Assembly (NCBI RefSeq): GCF_011516635.5
Contig: NZ_CP096255.1
Location: 9,311,501-9,375,500, forward strand
Direction of reading: 5' to 3'
DNA: 64,000 bases
Source: Bradyrhizobium barranii subsp. apii
Lineage (GTDB): Bacteria > Pseudomonadota > Alphaproteobacteria > Rhizobiales > Xanthobacteraceae
In this document: one piece after another, positions 8,667-17,737 of the stretch
Layout of the letters: each line of letters starts with the position of its first letter
Position numbering within the stretch: the stretch's first letter is position 1
Notes under the pieces: model-generated
Seen by the model: only the letters and a program-made list of their open reading frames with translations
The model's database searches: none
Told to the model about the DNA's origin: nothing
Program-made: the position numbers and the translations under genes

Positions 8667-9917
8667 TCACGATGTGTCGCATCGGAACGGTGATGTTCGA
8701 GGGCTGGGGCGTCTGAAGCTATGTCGAAAGCGCTCAATGATGCGCATGACGCCACCACAATCGGGACAGGCAGGAACCTCGGCCCAGGTTTGAGCCTCCG
8801 AATCCACAGGCGACGGCTGGCCATCGTTTGGGGCTGTTCGCTCATGATCGAGAAGTTCGCGGCAAAGGGCGAGCTTGGCAGCGCGATGGCGGTTGGCCAT
8901 GAAGCCGAAGTGGCGGATGCGGTGGAAGCCGTCAGGCGGCGTATGAAGCAGGAAACGGCGAATGAACTCATCGGGCTTGAGATTCATGATCTTTGTCGCG
9001 CTGTTTTGGCGATAGTCCTTCCATGAGAAGGCGACATGATCGTCGTCGAGTGCGACGAGCCGGCTGTTGGCGATCGCGACGCGATGGGTGTAGCGGCCGA
9101 GATAGGCCAGGACCTGTGCGGGTCCGCCGAAGGGCCGCTTGGCGTAAGCAACCCAGTTGATGCGTCGCATGGCGTCGAGGTGGGCCGCAAAGGCAGCCGG
9201 CTCGGCCAGAGCTCCGAGATCGCCGAAGAAACGCAAGGCACCGGAGTTGAAGGCTGCCGACAGACGTTTGAGAAAAAGTGTGCGAAATAGTCTGGACAAC
9301 GGTTTGACGGCCAGGAAGAAGTTCGGTCGGCAAGCGGTCCAGCGCGCGCCATCGGGCGAGAGGCCGCCACCCGGAACGACGCAATGGACGTGGGGATGAT
9401 GCATCAGCGTCTGTCCCCAGGTGTGGAGGACGGCGACGCCGCCGATCGCACCGCCGAGCCGGCGTGGATTGGCGGCGAGCGTCGTCATCGCCTCGGCGGC
9501 AGCCTTGAACAGGATGGCATAGACGACGGCCTTGTTCTGGAAAGCGATCGCGGCGATCGGTGCGGGAAGTGTAAAGACGACGTGGAAATAGGGAACCGGA
9601 AGCAGGTCGGCTTGACGCGCGGCGAGCCACGCGGCTCGGGCTCTCCCCTGACACTTCGGACAGTGCCGATTGCGGCAGGAATTATAGGCAACGCGTGTCG
9701 TGCCGCAGTCGTCGCAAGCCTGCATGTGGCCGCCGAGCGCCTCGGTCCGGCACGCAACGATCGCGCTCATCACGCGCCGCTCGACCCGCCCCAGATGACC
9801 GGCATGTACACGGCGATAGGCGTCGCCATGCCGGCGCAGAATATCGGCAATCTCGATGGCGGGCCTGTTGGAGCGGATGTCGGAGCGGGTCATGACCCGC
9901 ATCCCGCTGCGGGTCAT
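8667..9917 (-). CDS. IS91-family transposase (zinc-binding, HUH/Y2 type), copy 1
   Basis: 416 aa. A zinc-binding domain with CDDCG (68-72) and CRNRHCPKC (81-89) is followed by the HUH motif HHPHVHC (173-179) and the tyrosines of YLGRYTHRV (Tyr272, Tyr276). The protein should nick and rejoin single DNA strands in rolling-circle-like transposition. Its ATG overlaps the stop of the recombinase gene (ATGA), so translation is probably coupled. The predicted minus-strand frames 8368-8682 and 8420-8971 in the tail are not convincing genes. Confidence 0.92.
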   Translation of the reverse strand: MTRSGMRVMTRSDIRSNRPAIEIADILRRHGDAYRRVHAGHLGRVERRVMSAIVACRTEALGGHMQACDDCGTTRVAYNSCRNRHCPKCQGRARAAWLAARQADLLPVPYFHVVFTLPAPIAAIAFQNKAVVYAILFKAAAEAMTTLAANPRRLGGAIGGVAVLHTWGQTLMHHPHVHCVVPGGGLSPDGARWTACRPNFFLAVKPLSRLFRTLFLKRLSAAFNSGALRFFGDLGALAEPAAFAAHLDAMRRINWVAYAKRPFGGPAQVLAYLGRYTHRVAIANSRLVALDDDHVAFSWKDYRQNSATKIMNLKPDEFIRRFLLHTPPDGFHRIRHFGFMANRHRAAKLALCRELLDHERTAPNDGQPSPVDSEAQTWAEVPACPDCGGVMRIIERFRHSFRRPSPRTSPFRCDTS

Positions 9918-10774
9918 CCAGGTGGCGTCACCTCCAGCGACAGGCGATCGAGCGGGCTCTGCGTCGCTCGGATCGTATCGGTGGCGACCTGCGTGTAGCG
10001 CGCTGTCGACGACAAATTATTGTGCCCGAGCAAGACCTGGATGATCCGGATATCGGTTCCGTTCTCGAGAAGATGTGTCGCGAAGCTGTGGCGCAGCGTG
10101 TGCAGCGTGACGCGCTTGGTCAGGCCCGCAGCCTTCACCGCCGACCGGCAGGCGGCATGCAGCACGGTCTGATCGATCGGATGATCTTCGTCACGACCAG
10201 GGAACAGATAAAGCCGCGGCCGGGCGAGCCGCCAGTAGGTGCGCAGGATGCCCAGCAGCTGGGGCGACAGCATCACGTTGCGATCCTTCGCGCCCTTGCC
10301 GTGGCGCACCTGGATGACGCCGCGGGCGCTGTCGATGTCTTCGATCCGCAGTCCCGCAACCTCCGAGGCCCTGAGCCCGGCCGCATAGGCGGTGGTGAGC
10401 GCGGCGCGGCTCTTCAGGCTCGATACCGCTTCAAGAAACTGAACCACTTCGTCGGCGCTGAGAACGACCGGCAGCTTGCGCGGTTCTCGCGCATAGGGAA
10501 TGCGCTCTGGGATGAGCGCCTCGCCGAGCGTGACGCCGTAGAAAAACCGTAGCGCACAGACGATCTGGTTCAGCGCCGGCCATGAGATGCCGGTCGAGAC
10601 CAAATGCACCTGGAAGGCGCGGACGTCTTCCAGCTCTAACCGGTCAGGCGATCGGCCAAAATAGCGGCTGAACTTCGAAACCGCGCTGATGTAGGATCTT
10701 TGCGTCGCCGGCGACAGATTGCGGACGGTCATGTCTTCGATCATGCGGCGGCGAAGAGGGCTCAAATCGGCCAT
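9914..10774 (-). CDS. Tyrosine recombinase/integrase of the IS91-like element
   Basis: 286 aa from the ATG at 10774, selected for the AGGAG 7 nt upstream; a longer frame to 10816 lacks a ribosome site. It has an N-terminal SAM-like DNA-binding domain (about 5-90). The catalytic domain has Arg135 (AAGLRASEVAGL), Lys160 (HGKGAKDR), His225-x-x-Arg228 (HTLRHSFATHL), His251 (LLGHNN) and nucleophile Tyr260 (TARYTQV). All catalytic residues are present. In this IS91 subgroup the recombinase precedes the transposase; its role in transposition is not well defined. Confidence 0.92.
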   Translation of the reverse strand: MADLSPLRRRMIEDMTVRNLSPATQRSYISAVSKFSRYFGRSPDRLELEDVRAFQVHLVSTGISWPALNQIVCALRFFYGVTLGEALIPERIPYAREPRKLPVVLSADEVVQFLEAVSSLKSRAALTTAYAAGLRASEVAGLRIEDIDSARGVIQVRHGKGAKDRNVMLSPQLLGILRTYWRLARPRLYLFPGRDEDHPIDQTVLHAACRSAVKAAGLTKRVTLHTLRHSFATHLLENGTDIRIIQVLLGHNNLSSTARYTQVATDTIRATQSPLDRLSLEVTPPG

Positions 10775-10883
10775 CTCGATACTCCTGTCTGAGGGGGTGG
10801 GCTCCAACACCCACATCCTCTCAGCCAGGAGGCGATCTATGCCACCTTGCCCCCTACGCCGCGGCAGCGGCTTCGTTCAATCC

Positions 10884-10912
10884 CTAGAGTCCACACCGCC
10901 TAGGGTTGCACG
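10884..10912 (-). repeat. Terminal remnant of an IS5-type element
   Basis: The minus strand reads CTAGGCGGTGTGGACTCTAG, very close to the left ends of the IS5 copies at 40110 and 50920 (CTAGGTGGTTTGGACTCTAG). The IS91-like element seems to have inserted a few bases inside such an element and only its tip remains. Confidence 0.5.
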
Positions 10913-10971
10913 TTCAAAAACAAGACGCGATGAAAACATCGTGCGGCACCTTTCCGCGCGATGAAGTCTTA

Positions 10972-11907
10972 GAGTCTGTCCGGAAAGATTACCTTGGATT
11001 GCATAGCTTTCGCAGCATGAGTCGGATGGAGGCCAGCTTGAGAAAGGCGAGCGCCCTGTGATTGAAGCATTCCCAATCTTTGGACAGTCTTCGGCATCGC
11101 CCGAGCCAGGCAAAGGTACGCTCGACGATCCAGCGTTTGGGCAAGACGACGAAACGGTGAGCCTGATCGGAGCGTTTGACGATTTCGAGGTTCACGCGCT
11201 TCAGAGCGCTACGCAGCCCCTTCTGGAAATGTGGCCCTTGATATCCGCCGTCGGCGTAGAGCTTCAGAAGAAAGGGATAGAGGCCGAACAACGTTGCCAT
11301 CAGGAGCACGCCGCCGTCGCGATCCTGGATGTCCGCCGCATGCACGATGGCGTGCATCAAGAGGCCTTGCGTGTCGACGAGAATGTGCCGCTTCTTGCCC
11401 TTGATCTTCTTGCCCGCGTCGTAGCCATGGAGATCATGAGGCCCCCTTTTTCAGCGCTTTTCACGCTCTGGCTATCGATGATGGCGGCGGTGGGAGAAGC
11501 CTCGCGCTCGGCCCTTTCGCGACATTCGACATAGAGGGCGTGATGAATTTTATCGAGCGTGCCGTTCCAGCTCCACAGATCGAAGTAGCCATACAGCGTC
11601 GAGCGCGGCGGCAGGTCCTTGGGGATCGCGCGCCACTGGCAACCTGTGCTCAGGATGTACATCAGCCCGTTGGCAATCTCGCGCAGGTCCACCGTACGCT
11701 TGTTGCCGCCGCGCTTGGCCGGCGGGATGCGAGGCGCGATCAGCGCCCACTCCTCGTCGGTCAAGTCGCTCGGATAGCGCAGGCGGCTGCGGTCGTAGCG
11801 TGCACGGTTCTCGGTAGTCCACATTGGCGGCGCGTCCCCATCGAATCAGGCCGCTCACCTTGAATCACAACCGATTCATTCGACTCAACATGTTTTGGAA
11901 CAGACAC
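10972..11907 (-). mobile_element. IS5-family (IS427-like) element, copy 1
   Basis: 936 bp, with 3-bp target duplication TTA on both sides (10969-10971 and 11908-11910). Its ends, GAGTCTGTCC and GTGTCTGTTCC, are imperfect inverted repeats. It is essentially the same element as the one at 22638-23573, in opposite orientation. Confidence 0.88.
10989..11824 (-). CDS. IS5-family transposase in two overlapping frames, copy 1
   Basis: Frame 1 (11357-11824, 155 aa) starts MWTTENRARYDRSRLRYPSD and ends out of frame. Frame 2 (10989-11360) carries the DDE remainder with QGLLMHAIVHAADIQDRDG and WIVERTFAWLGRCRRLSKDW. The frames meet at A5G5 (codons GAA AAA GGG). A -1 shift there restores SAEKRGPHDLHGYDAGKKIK, which is what intact relatives show (compare KTTESGGPRGYDAGKK at 17747-18589). 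Either a programmed frameshift makes the full enzyme or the element is dead; both copies share the arrangement. Confidence 0.82.
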
Positions 11908-12453
11908 TTAGCGGTTCCGACGCTTGTCATCGAATTCCATCACCGCTCAGGAAGAGTATCCCTTGCAGATATCGGGAATGAACTCTTCCGCGCGGAAGCC
12001 CGGAGTTTCGCTGAACTGACGCTTGGGGCCGGCTTTCCGGATCGACATCACCGGATCGGGTGACTTCGCTTGACCCGCCGCAAAACACCACCAGCATTTG
12101 CATGCTGAAGCCGCGGCAGCGGAGCCGCATTCGCACCGGCATCTCCACGCGCCGCTTCGCCACAAGCATTCGCACTATCCAGATTTGCATTATCGACATC
12201 AACACTGTTGCGACTACGCTCTCCGCAGATAACGGCTGCTTCGCGACGGCTCGGGTCCGAATCGGACGAAGGCGATACATCGCATCACCTTCGCAGATAG
12301 CGGCTGAACCGAAAACGCTGCGTGTTGCCGCTGGGGGTAACATGATCGTGCCGCTTGGAATCGACCAGGTCGAACTCGGGTCCGAGCGCGGAGGCGCGGC
12401 AGCGCAATGGGACGCAGAAAATTAGGTCCACGCCTTCCGGGATCGCAGACCTC
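11908..12453. other. Region between IS5 and the tts box, no recognised gene
   Basis: A short minus-strand frame ending at 11947 reads MSIRKAGPKRQFSETPGFRA and stops soon after. It could be a real small product or a remnant, but I do not recognise it. Repeated gat/gcattcgc-type motifs are visible but no clear repeat unit. No other convincing coding frame was found. Confidence 0.4.
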
Positions 12454-12481
12454 GTCAGCTTCTCGAAAGTTTGCCCGATTA
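12454..12481 (+). promoter_or_regulatory. tts box (TtsI-binding site), gene displaced by IS1380
   Basis: The plus strand starts GTCAGCTTCTCGAAAG and ends with the CC and TTA of the tts-box 3' half, aligned base for base with the box upstream of the endoglucanase gene at 15238-15265. It points right, but IS1380 copy C begins 10 bp later, so no type III effector gene follows. Confidence 0.75.
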
Positions 12482-12491
12482 GGCTGTTTAG

Positions 12492-14092
12492 CCGGTCCTA
12501 TTCGTGAGAGTGCGTTTTTTTTGGGTCCGATTGATGTGGCCACACATCTGCTCTGACGAGGCGCGCGGGATTGCCTTCGGCTTTTCACCGCCTGACGACC
12601 GGCACTTTGCAACGCGCTTGAGGTGTAGGTTGGGCGAACGGGGGCGGACGCCTCGCCGGTCAAGGACCGAGCGGCAGCAGCGCGCCTGGCAAGCCGCGGA
12701 TCAGGTCGGCTTCGGGACATGCCGCGGCAAACGCAAGGCGAATGCGGCTCGTGGTCTCGACGACACGGGCAGCGAGTTTCAAGAGACGAAGACGCAGCGT
12801 CGCGAACTCGGCTGTGGCCAATTCCCGGGCTTTGGGAATCGCGTCGCGCACGGTCAGCATCAGCCAATAAGCGGCGGTGTCGAGAACGAGGCGGACTTGA
12901 TTGGCGAGCGCCGAACGGCAGCTGGTGCGATCGGAGGCGAGCTGCGTCTTATGCAGCTTGATCAGATTCTCGGCTTGGCCGCGCGCGCAATACAGGCTGT
13001 CGTAGATCCACTCGGCCGAGCCGACATCGAGGCTGGTGACGACGAAACGGATGTCGAGGCCGAGCATCGTCGCCTCAATACGGGCGACGGTACGTCGTTC
13101 GCGATCCCAGGACTTTGCCTTGTGGCGCGTCTCGGTATAGCCACGCAGAACCGGCAGGTTCTCGATGGCGCGTCGCGTGCGGATGTCGTCGGCGGCCTCG
13201 TCGACTTTTCTGGCGAGCGGCTTGGTGCCGGACAGACCGAAGATGTAGTCGATGCCGTTGGTCTCGCACCACGCCATTGCCTCCGGCCGGGCATAGCGCC
13301 CGTCGCCACGGAACGTAATTCGCGTGTTGTGCCACCGCGTCCGGATATGCCGTATCAGGCGGCGCAGATGGGCACGCACCTCGACGCCGCCCGGCGTCTT
13401 GCCGGGCCGCAGCACGACCGCCACGGGCCGGCTCTTCTCCGTGTCGTAGACGTAGATCGGCAGGAAGCAGCGTTCGTCATAATGAGCGTTGAACAGCGAG
13501 AGCTGCTGATGGCCGTGGACGACATCGCAGGTATCATCGATGTCGAGCGTGACGGATGCCGGCTCGCGCGGGTAGCTATCCATCCATGCGTCGAAGGCGC
13601 GGAGCATTCTCCAGCCGCGACAGCGTCGGTTGGAACACAGATCGCGACCCGTGTCCGGCAGCCGTCCGCAGGCCAGCTTGAATGCGGGATCGGACCGCAG
13701 ATGATCGAGGTCGTCGGCGTCCTCGTAGCCGCAGCAGATCGCGAACATGCGCGCGCGGAACATATCGACAAGGCTGTGCACGACCCGCGTCGGATCGCGC
13801 CGATCCGGGAACACGCGGGCCAAATTGTCGACCAAGCCGAGGCGCCGCTCGGCCATCGCCAGAAGCATCACGCCCCCGTTCGAGGTCAGCCGACCGCCAT
13901 CGAAGGCAGCTGTGACTTTCTTGGCGTGAACGGCTGGAAACGAGAAGGGCAGAATCGTATCATCGGTCATGGCGGGCGTGGTGTTCGCGGCTGAAGGTGA
14001 TGGGGTTGGCTTTGCAACCGAATCCTACGCCGCTTCAGCGCTTTACACCACGCTCGCCAGCCTCTCAGGCGCCCTCTGACGAATAAGACGGG
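12492..14092 (-). mobile_element. IS1380-family element, copy C
   Basis: 1.6 kb. The left end reads CCGGTCCTATTCGTGAGAG and the right end finishes GACGAATAAGACGGG. The left flank TTAG and right flank CTTT do not form a duplication. It shares a 32-nt internal deletion with copies D and E, relative to A and B. Confidence 0.85.
12660..13970 (-). CDS. IS1380-family transposase with 11-residue deletion (copy C)
   Basis: 436 aa against 447 in copies A and B. A 32-nt deletion near 13594 combined with loss of one G near 13632 restores the frame. It leaves about 14 altered residues (SNRRCRGWRMLRAF) in place of the 25 residues before DAWMDSYPREP. The catalytic motifs after this point are intact. Whether it is active is doubtful, because the changed region is conserved in the other copies. 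Confidence 0.82.
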   Translation of the reverse strand: MTDDTILPFSFPAVHAKKVTAAFDGGRLTSNGGVMLLAMAERRLGLVDNLARVFPDRRDPTRVVHSLVDMFRARMFAICCGYEDADDLDHLRSDPAFKLACGRLPDTGRDLCSNRRCRGWRMLRAFDAWMDSYPREPASVTLDIDDTCDVVHGHQQLSLFNAHYDERCFLPIYVYDTEKSRPVAVVLRPGKTPGGVEVRAHLRRLIRHIRTRWHNTRITFRGDGRYARPEAMAWCETNGIDYIFGLSGTKPLARKVDEAADDIRTRRAIENLPVLRGYTETRHKAKSWDRERRTVARIEATMLGLDIRFVVTSLDVGSAEWIYDSLYCARGQAENLIKLHKTQLASDRTSCRSALANQVRLVLDTAAYWLMLTVRDAIPKARELATAEFATLRLRLLKLAARVVETTSRIRLAFAAACPEADLIRGLPGALLPLGP

Positions 14093-14324
14093 CTTTAGAG
14101 GCCTTGACCGCGAGGGCCGGCCGTCAAGCAGTCGACGCGAGTGATCCTTCCAGCGAAGCCATCACCGAACGCGTACAGAACGTCCGCGACATTTCATCAG
14201 AGGCTGGTGCGGCGGGAATGTGTCCATTACGGCCGCGAGCGAGACGGTAAGCGCAAGCTAGGCCGTCAGCCAGCGTGGCTCATTGGCATAAGCGCAGCTC
14301 ACCTTGCCGCCCGCACACGGATCT

Positions 14325-15131
14325 TCACTTCGAGGTCACAGACCAGTTGTTGAAATTGAAGTTCTTTCCCCCCGGGGACGAGGTAATCTCGACGCCGTAT
14401 TGGACGCTACCGACGTTTATGTCGCCAAAGTACCCCTTCGATTTGATCCACTGCAGGATACTCTTGATGTCCACTGTCCCGCTGTTGGTCTTCGAAGTGC
14501 GCAGCAATGAGATGACCTTGTGACCGTCGGGGCCTTCACCTTCAAAAACGTTCCAAGTCGCTCCGCCTACATTGACATTGCTGTAGACCGGAATCGCCGC
14601 ACCGGAAGGGGCATAATGATATGAAATGGGCTTAACGTTGCCGCTCCCGTCCGAGTTTCCGGTGTAGTTTGTCCAGAGCATTACCTCATGCTGGTTTGAG
14701 CTGTCCCAGATATCGTAGGCGACATCCCAGGCGCCGCCAGTAGGAACCTCCTGATTGAAGCTCGAGCTCAGAGTGTTGATTGAACTGAGCGGTTTCCCGA
14801 TACTAAAAGCCTCGTGCGGATAGCTCTTGATGCCCGGCGTATTAGGCTGGTTCGACCATACGCTCCACCGGTTGACGCCACTCACCGAAATCGTCTGAGG
14901 CCCAGGGCGCGGACCCCATACGTCGTTGTTCCAAGAGTAGCCATCGCGTGAAAAGCTTCCGTATGGAGCGCTCGAACTCCAAATCGGAGCCTGCGCCGAT
15001 ACAAGCGCGGCAGATGATAATGACCCGGCTTCATTCGCGGCCTGCCTAAATAGATCATGATGCTCCTGTGTCCGGACGTGCCCCGGTGGGGACCCTTGCG
15101 CGCCGCCACCGCTTATCCGATTGGAATCCAT
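14325..15131 (-). CDS. GH12 endoglucanase-like protein, probable type III-secreted (GunA2-like)
   Basis: 268 aa from the ATG at 15131 (AAGGAG 6 nt upstream). The body is a glycoside hydrolase family 12 jelly-roll: YSWNNDVWG near the start, nucleophile Glu149 in HEVMLWTNY, and probable acid/base Glu248 in YGVEITSSPGGKNFNF. The first 45 residues are Ser/Gly/Ala rich and lack a Sec signal peptide, which suits type III secretion. A tts box lies about 107 bp upstream. Bradyrhizobium symbiosis islands are known to carry a TtsI-controlled, type III-secreted GH12 cellulase (GunA2). The likely substrate is beta-1,4-glucan or xyloglucan of the plant wall. Confidence 0.87.
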   Translation of the reverse strand: MDSNRISGGGAQGSPPGHVRTQEHHDLFRQAANEAGSLSSAALVSAQAPIWSSSAPYGSFSRDGYSWNNDVWGPRPGPQTISVSGVNRWSVWSNQPNTPGIKSYPHEAFSIGKPLSSINTLSSSFNQEVPTGGAWDVAYDIWDSSNQHEVMLWTNYTGNSDGSGNVKPISYHYAPSGAAIPVYSNVNVGGATWNVFEGEGPDGHKVISLLRTSKTNSGTVDIKSILQWIKSKGYFGDINVGSVQYGVEITSSPGGKNFNFNNWSVTSK

Positions 15132-15237
15132 AAAGCTCTCCTTTCGATTATAATAACAAAGTCTCCTGCAGATCCGCCCAGCGGGGACCCTAGTTCAGCA
15201 TAGGCGGCATTGGCATCTTGAGACCGGGTGCGAATGC

Positions 15238-15265
15238 TAGGAAGGTTGGCTTTCGAGAAGCTGAC
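15238..15265 (-). promoter_or_regulatory. tts box of the GH12 endoglucanase gene
   Basis: The minus strand begins GTCAGCTTCTCGAAAGC, continues with AACC and ends CCTA, matching the tts-box consensus along its whole length. It is the binding site of TtsI, which is activated by NodD in the presence of flavonoids. Confidence 0.9.
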
Positions 15266-15638
15266 GAGCTCAAGGAGAAAGGCGGAGCCACGCCCGGGTT
15301 TGCCGTCTTTCGGATGACAACAGCCTGCTGAGACAGTGGCAACGATCCACTGGATGACGAACCTAGTTCGAACATACTTAGAGCGAACGTCCAACAAAGA
15401 GTGTGGTGCTCTCGTTCGACTTACCGAAGTTCGCAAATTTATGGGTAATGCCGTGACTCCTTCTAAAGGTCGGATTCGCCTGGTTCGTTCATGGGGGGAC
15501 TCTTATATCTCATAGCCAGACGGTCTAACCAGCGCTGGCGCGCAGTCGGTTGTTCGTCCGTGGCGGGCGACGGCTTTCGTCCACGCTGCCTCTACCCTGA
15601 ATGCGAACTGACCGAAAGTACGCGGCAAGGTGAGGCCG
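15266..15638. other. Upstream of the tts box, no recognised gene
   Basis: Short frames on both strands lack ribosome sites and family similarity. The stretch ends at the stop codon of the IS66 tnpC remnant. Confidence 0.4.
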
Positions 15639-16205
15639 TCAGGCGGCCGCGTTCCATGGCATAAGCGCATCGATTTCGCTGCTCGGCCAGCCGTTTGGCA
15701 AGCGCACGGTCGAACGGATCTGAGCCGGCATCGCGCACAAGCGCAACAAGGCCATTGATACCCTTGCGGAAGTCGACTGGATGGCTGGCGAGGAACACCT
15801 TCACACCAGAGGGGATCATGCCGAACGGGCCGCGCGGATCACCCGCTGCAAGTACGCTTCGTCGATATCCACGCCGGCACGCACGACTACCTCGCCTTTG
15901 GCAATCTCGATCACTGCGCCTTCCACAGACGCCACCACAACCTCGCAACTCGAGTGCCGCGAGCGATAATGCCGCTCGGCCCGAGCGTCAACGCGCCAGG
16001 TGTCCGCGACAATCTGCGCCTTCAAATCATCTGGCCACTGTTTCCGGCCGCCGCCGGCGTACACTTCTATGCGCGGTGACAACGGTCGTCTTATGTCGTC
16101 CGAATGGTCGTCCATTGTGAGCACCCTTGCAGAAGATGACTCTTCTAACGGCGCTCACAGGTCTACGCACAAACAATCTGATGGGGCCTCGCAGCCCCGC
16201 TTACT
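15639..16205 (-). pseudogene. IS66-family remnant with internal deletion (tnpA-tnpB-tnpC tail)
   Basis: Three IS66 genes are represented on the minus strand. TnpA starts MDDHSDDIRRPLSPRIEVYA at about 16115 but loses its middle. TnpB starts MIPSGVKVFLASHPVDFRKG at about 15820. At about 15700 TnpB is fused to the last residues of TnpC (NGWPSSEIDALMPWNAAA). About 2 kb of an ordinary IS66 is missing. The end near 16200 and the tnpA leader resemble the intact IS66 at 33569-36683. Confidence 0.78.
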
Positions 16206-16227
16206 GCGTATCTCTTGCCCTAGGTAG

Positions 16228-17643
16228 GAGCTATCGCTGAAAGTTGGTGACGGCGGGAATCGGGAAGGCGGCATATCGTGGGGGTGCTTGACGCCTCCAC
16301 TTCTCCACCGAAGGAGCGATATGCCGTGTCCAAAGATAACATCATCAAGTTGATTCAGCCAGGAAACGTCGACGATCAACTCACCGAAATCTTGCGCAAT
16401 GGGGCGCGTGCTCTGTTGGCCCAGGCGATCGAGGCCGAGGTCGCGGACTTTCTCGGCAAGCATGCCGATTTGAAGACTACGGACGGCCACCAGCGCTCGT
16501 GCGCCACGGTCACCTGCCGGAACGCGAGGTGATGACCGGTATCGGTCCGGTCGGCGTCCGCCAGCCGCGTGTACGCGATCGCGAGGCGGAGGCTACCGAT
16601 CCCGACCGCATCCGGTTCTCTCCGTCGATCCTGCCGCCCTACATGCGCCGCTCGAAATCGATCGAGACGCTGCTGCCGATCCTTTACCTGAAGGGTATCT
16701 CCACCGGCGACTTCTCCGAGGCTCTGGCGGCGCTGCTCGGCAAGGATGCTGCCGGGTTGTCGGCATCCGCCATCGGCCGTCTGAAGGACGGTTGGCTTGA
16801 CGAACACACCGCGTGGCAGAGGCGCGATCTGTCGGCGAAGCGCTACGTCTACATCTGGGCCGATGGCATCCATCTCCAAGCACGCCTCGAAGACGAAAAG
16901 CAGTGCATCCTGGTGCTGATCGGCGCGACGCCGGAAGGCCGCAAGGAACTGGTCGGCTTCACCGATGGCGCCCGCGAGAGCGCGCAGGACTGGCGCGATC
17001 TGCTGCTCGACCTGAAGCGGCGCGGGCTCGGCGTGCCGCCGCGGCTCACCATCGCCGACGGCGCGCTCGGGTTCTGGAAGGCCGCCGGCGAGGTCTGGCC
17101 GAAAACGCGCGAGCAGCGCTGCTGGGTACACAAGACCGCCAACGTGATCGCCAAGTTGCCGAAGAGCCAGCAGCCTAAAGCCAAACGCGCGTTGCAGGAG
17201 AGCTGGATGGCCGAAACCAAGGCCGCCGCCGAGCTGGCGTTCGACGCCTTCATCGAGAGCTATACGCCCAAATACGAGAAGGCGGCCGACTGCCTGAGCA
17301 AGGATCGGGACACGCTACTGGCGTTCTACGACTTCCCGGCCGAACACTGGAAATACCTGCGGACCACCAATCCCATTGAAAGCACCTTCGCTACCGTGCG
17401 CCACCGCACGATCCGATCAAAGGGCTGCCTGTCCAACAGAACGGCGCTCGCGATGGTCTTCAAACTGCTTGAGGCCGCGCAGAAAAGCCGGCGTCGTCTC
17501 GATGGCCACAACCAGTTGCCAAAACTCGTTCTCGGTGTGACATTCAACGACGGGATCGAGCTCATCGCCAAACCGACTGACCGTCAGCCCATAACCGCCG
17601 CCGCCTGACCGGCCGCGCCGTCACCAAAATTTGGCGATAGCTC
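16228..17643 (+). mobile_element. IS256-family element, copy 1
   Basis: 1.42 kb with terminal inverted repeats starting GAGCTATCGC. The 9-bp sequence CCTAGGTAG is duplicated on both sides. Sister copies are at 25555-26970 and 57945-59360. Confidence 0.92.
16326..17608 (+). CDS. IS256-family (mutator-type) transposase, frameshifted, copy 1
   Basis: Frame 1 begins at a GTG (16326, VSKDNIIKLIQPGNVDDQL; GGAG upstream) and runs to KTTDGHQR near 16496. The continuing frame (16499-17608, 369 aa) holds the rest: MRHGHLPEREVMTGIGPVGV, the DDE region with YVYIWADGIHL, LTIADGALGFW and TTNPIESTFATVRHRT. One C is missing in the CAGCGCTCGTGCG stretch relative to an uninterrupted frame. All three copies in the window share the defect, so it predates their spread or is bypassed by frameshifting. 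Confidence 0.85.
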
Positions 17644-17737
17644 CCTAGGTAGTGGACTGCTCTCCTCGCCGGTCAAGATGACATTTCTAAACCCACCGGC
17701 TCCATTGTCCAACTTAACAATTGCGCTGCCGGTCTCA

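Larger units (their letters stand above)
8303..10883 (-). mobile_element. IS91-like element with accessory tyrosine recombinase, copy 1
   Basis: Contains a HUH transposase and a tyrosine recombinase with ATGA overlap. The left end has GTTC (8315-8318) beside a 10-bp inverted repeat, and the right end abuts GTTC again near 10880; IS91 elements use such tetranucleotides. The first 16 bases (8303-8318) are also present at 62504 in the second copy, so the exact left boundary is uncertain. No target duplication is expected for the family. Confidence 0.78.

Noticed and set aside
8368..8971. Minus-strand frames of 104 and 183 aa in the tail of the IS91-like element as genes
   Set aside because: They overlap each other and the transposase end, have no ribosome site or motif, and repeat only because the element repeats.
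16376..17131. A 251-aa minus-strand frame opposite IS256 (also at 25703 and 58457)
   Set aside because: An antisense shadow of the transposase, present in all IS256 copies.
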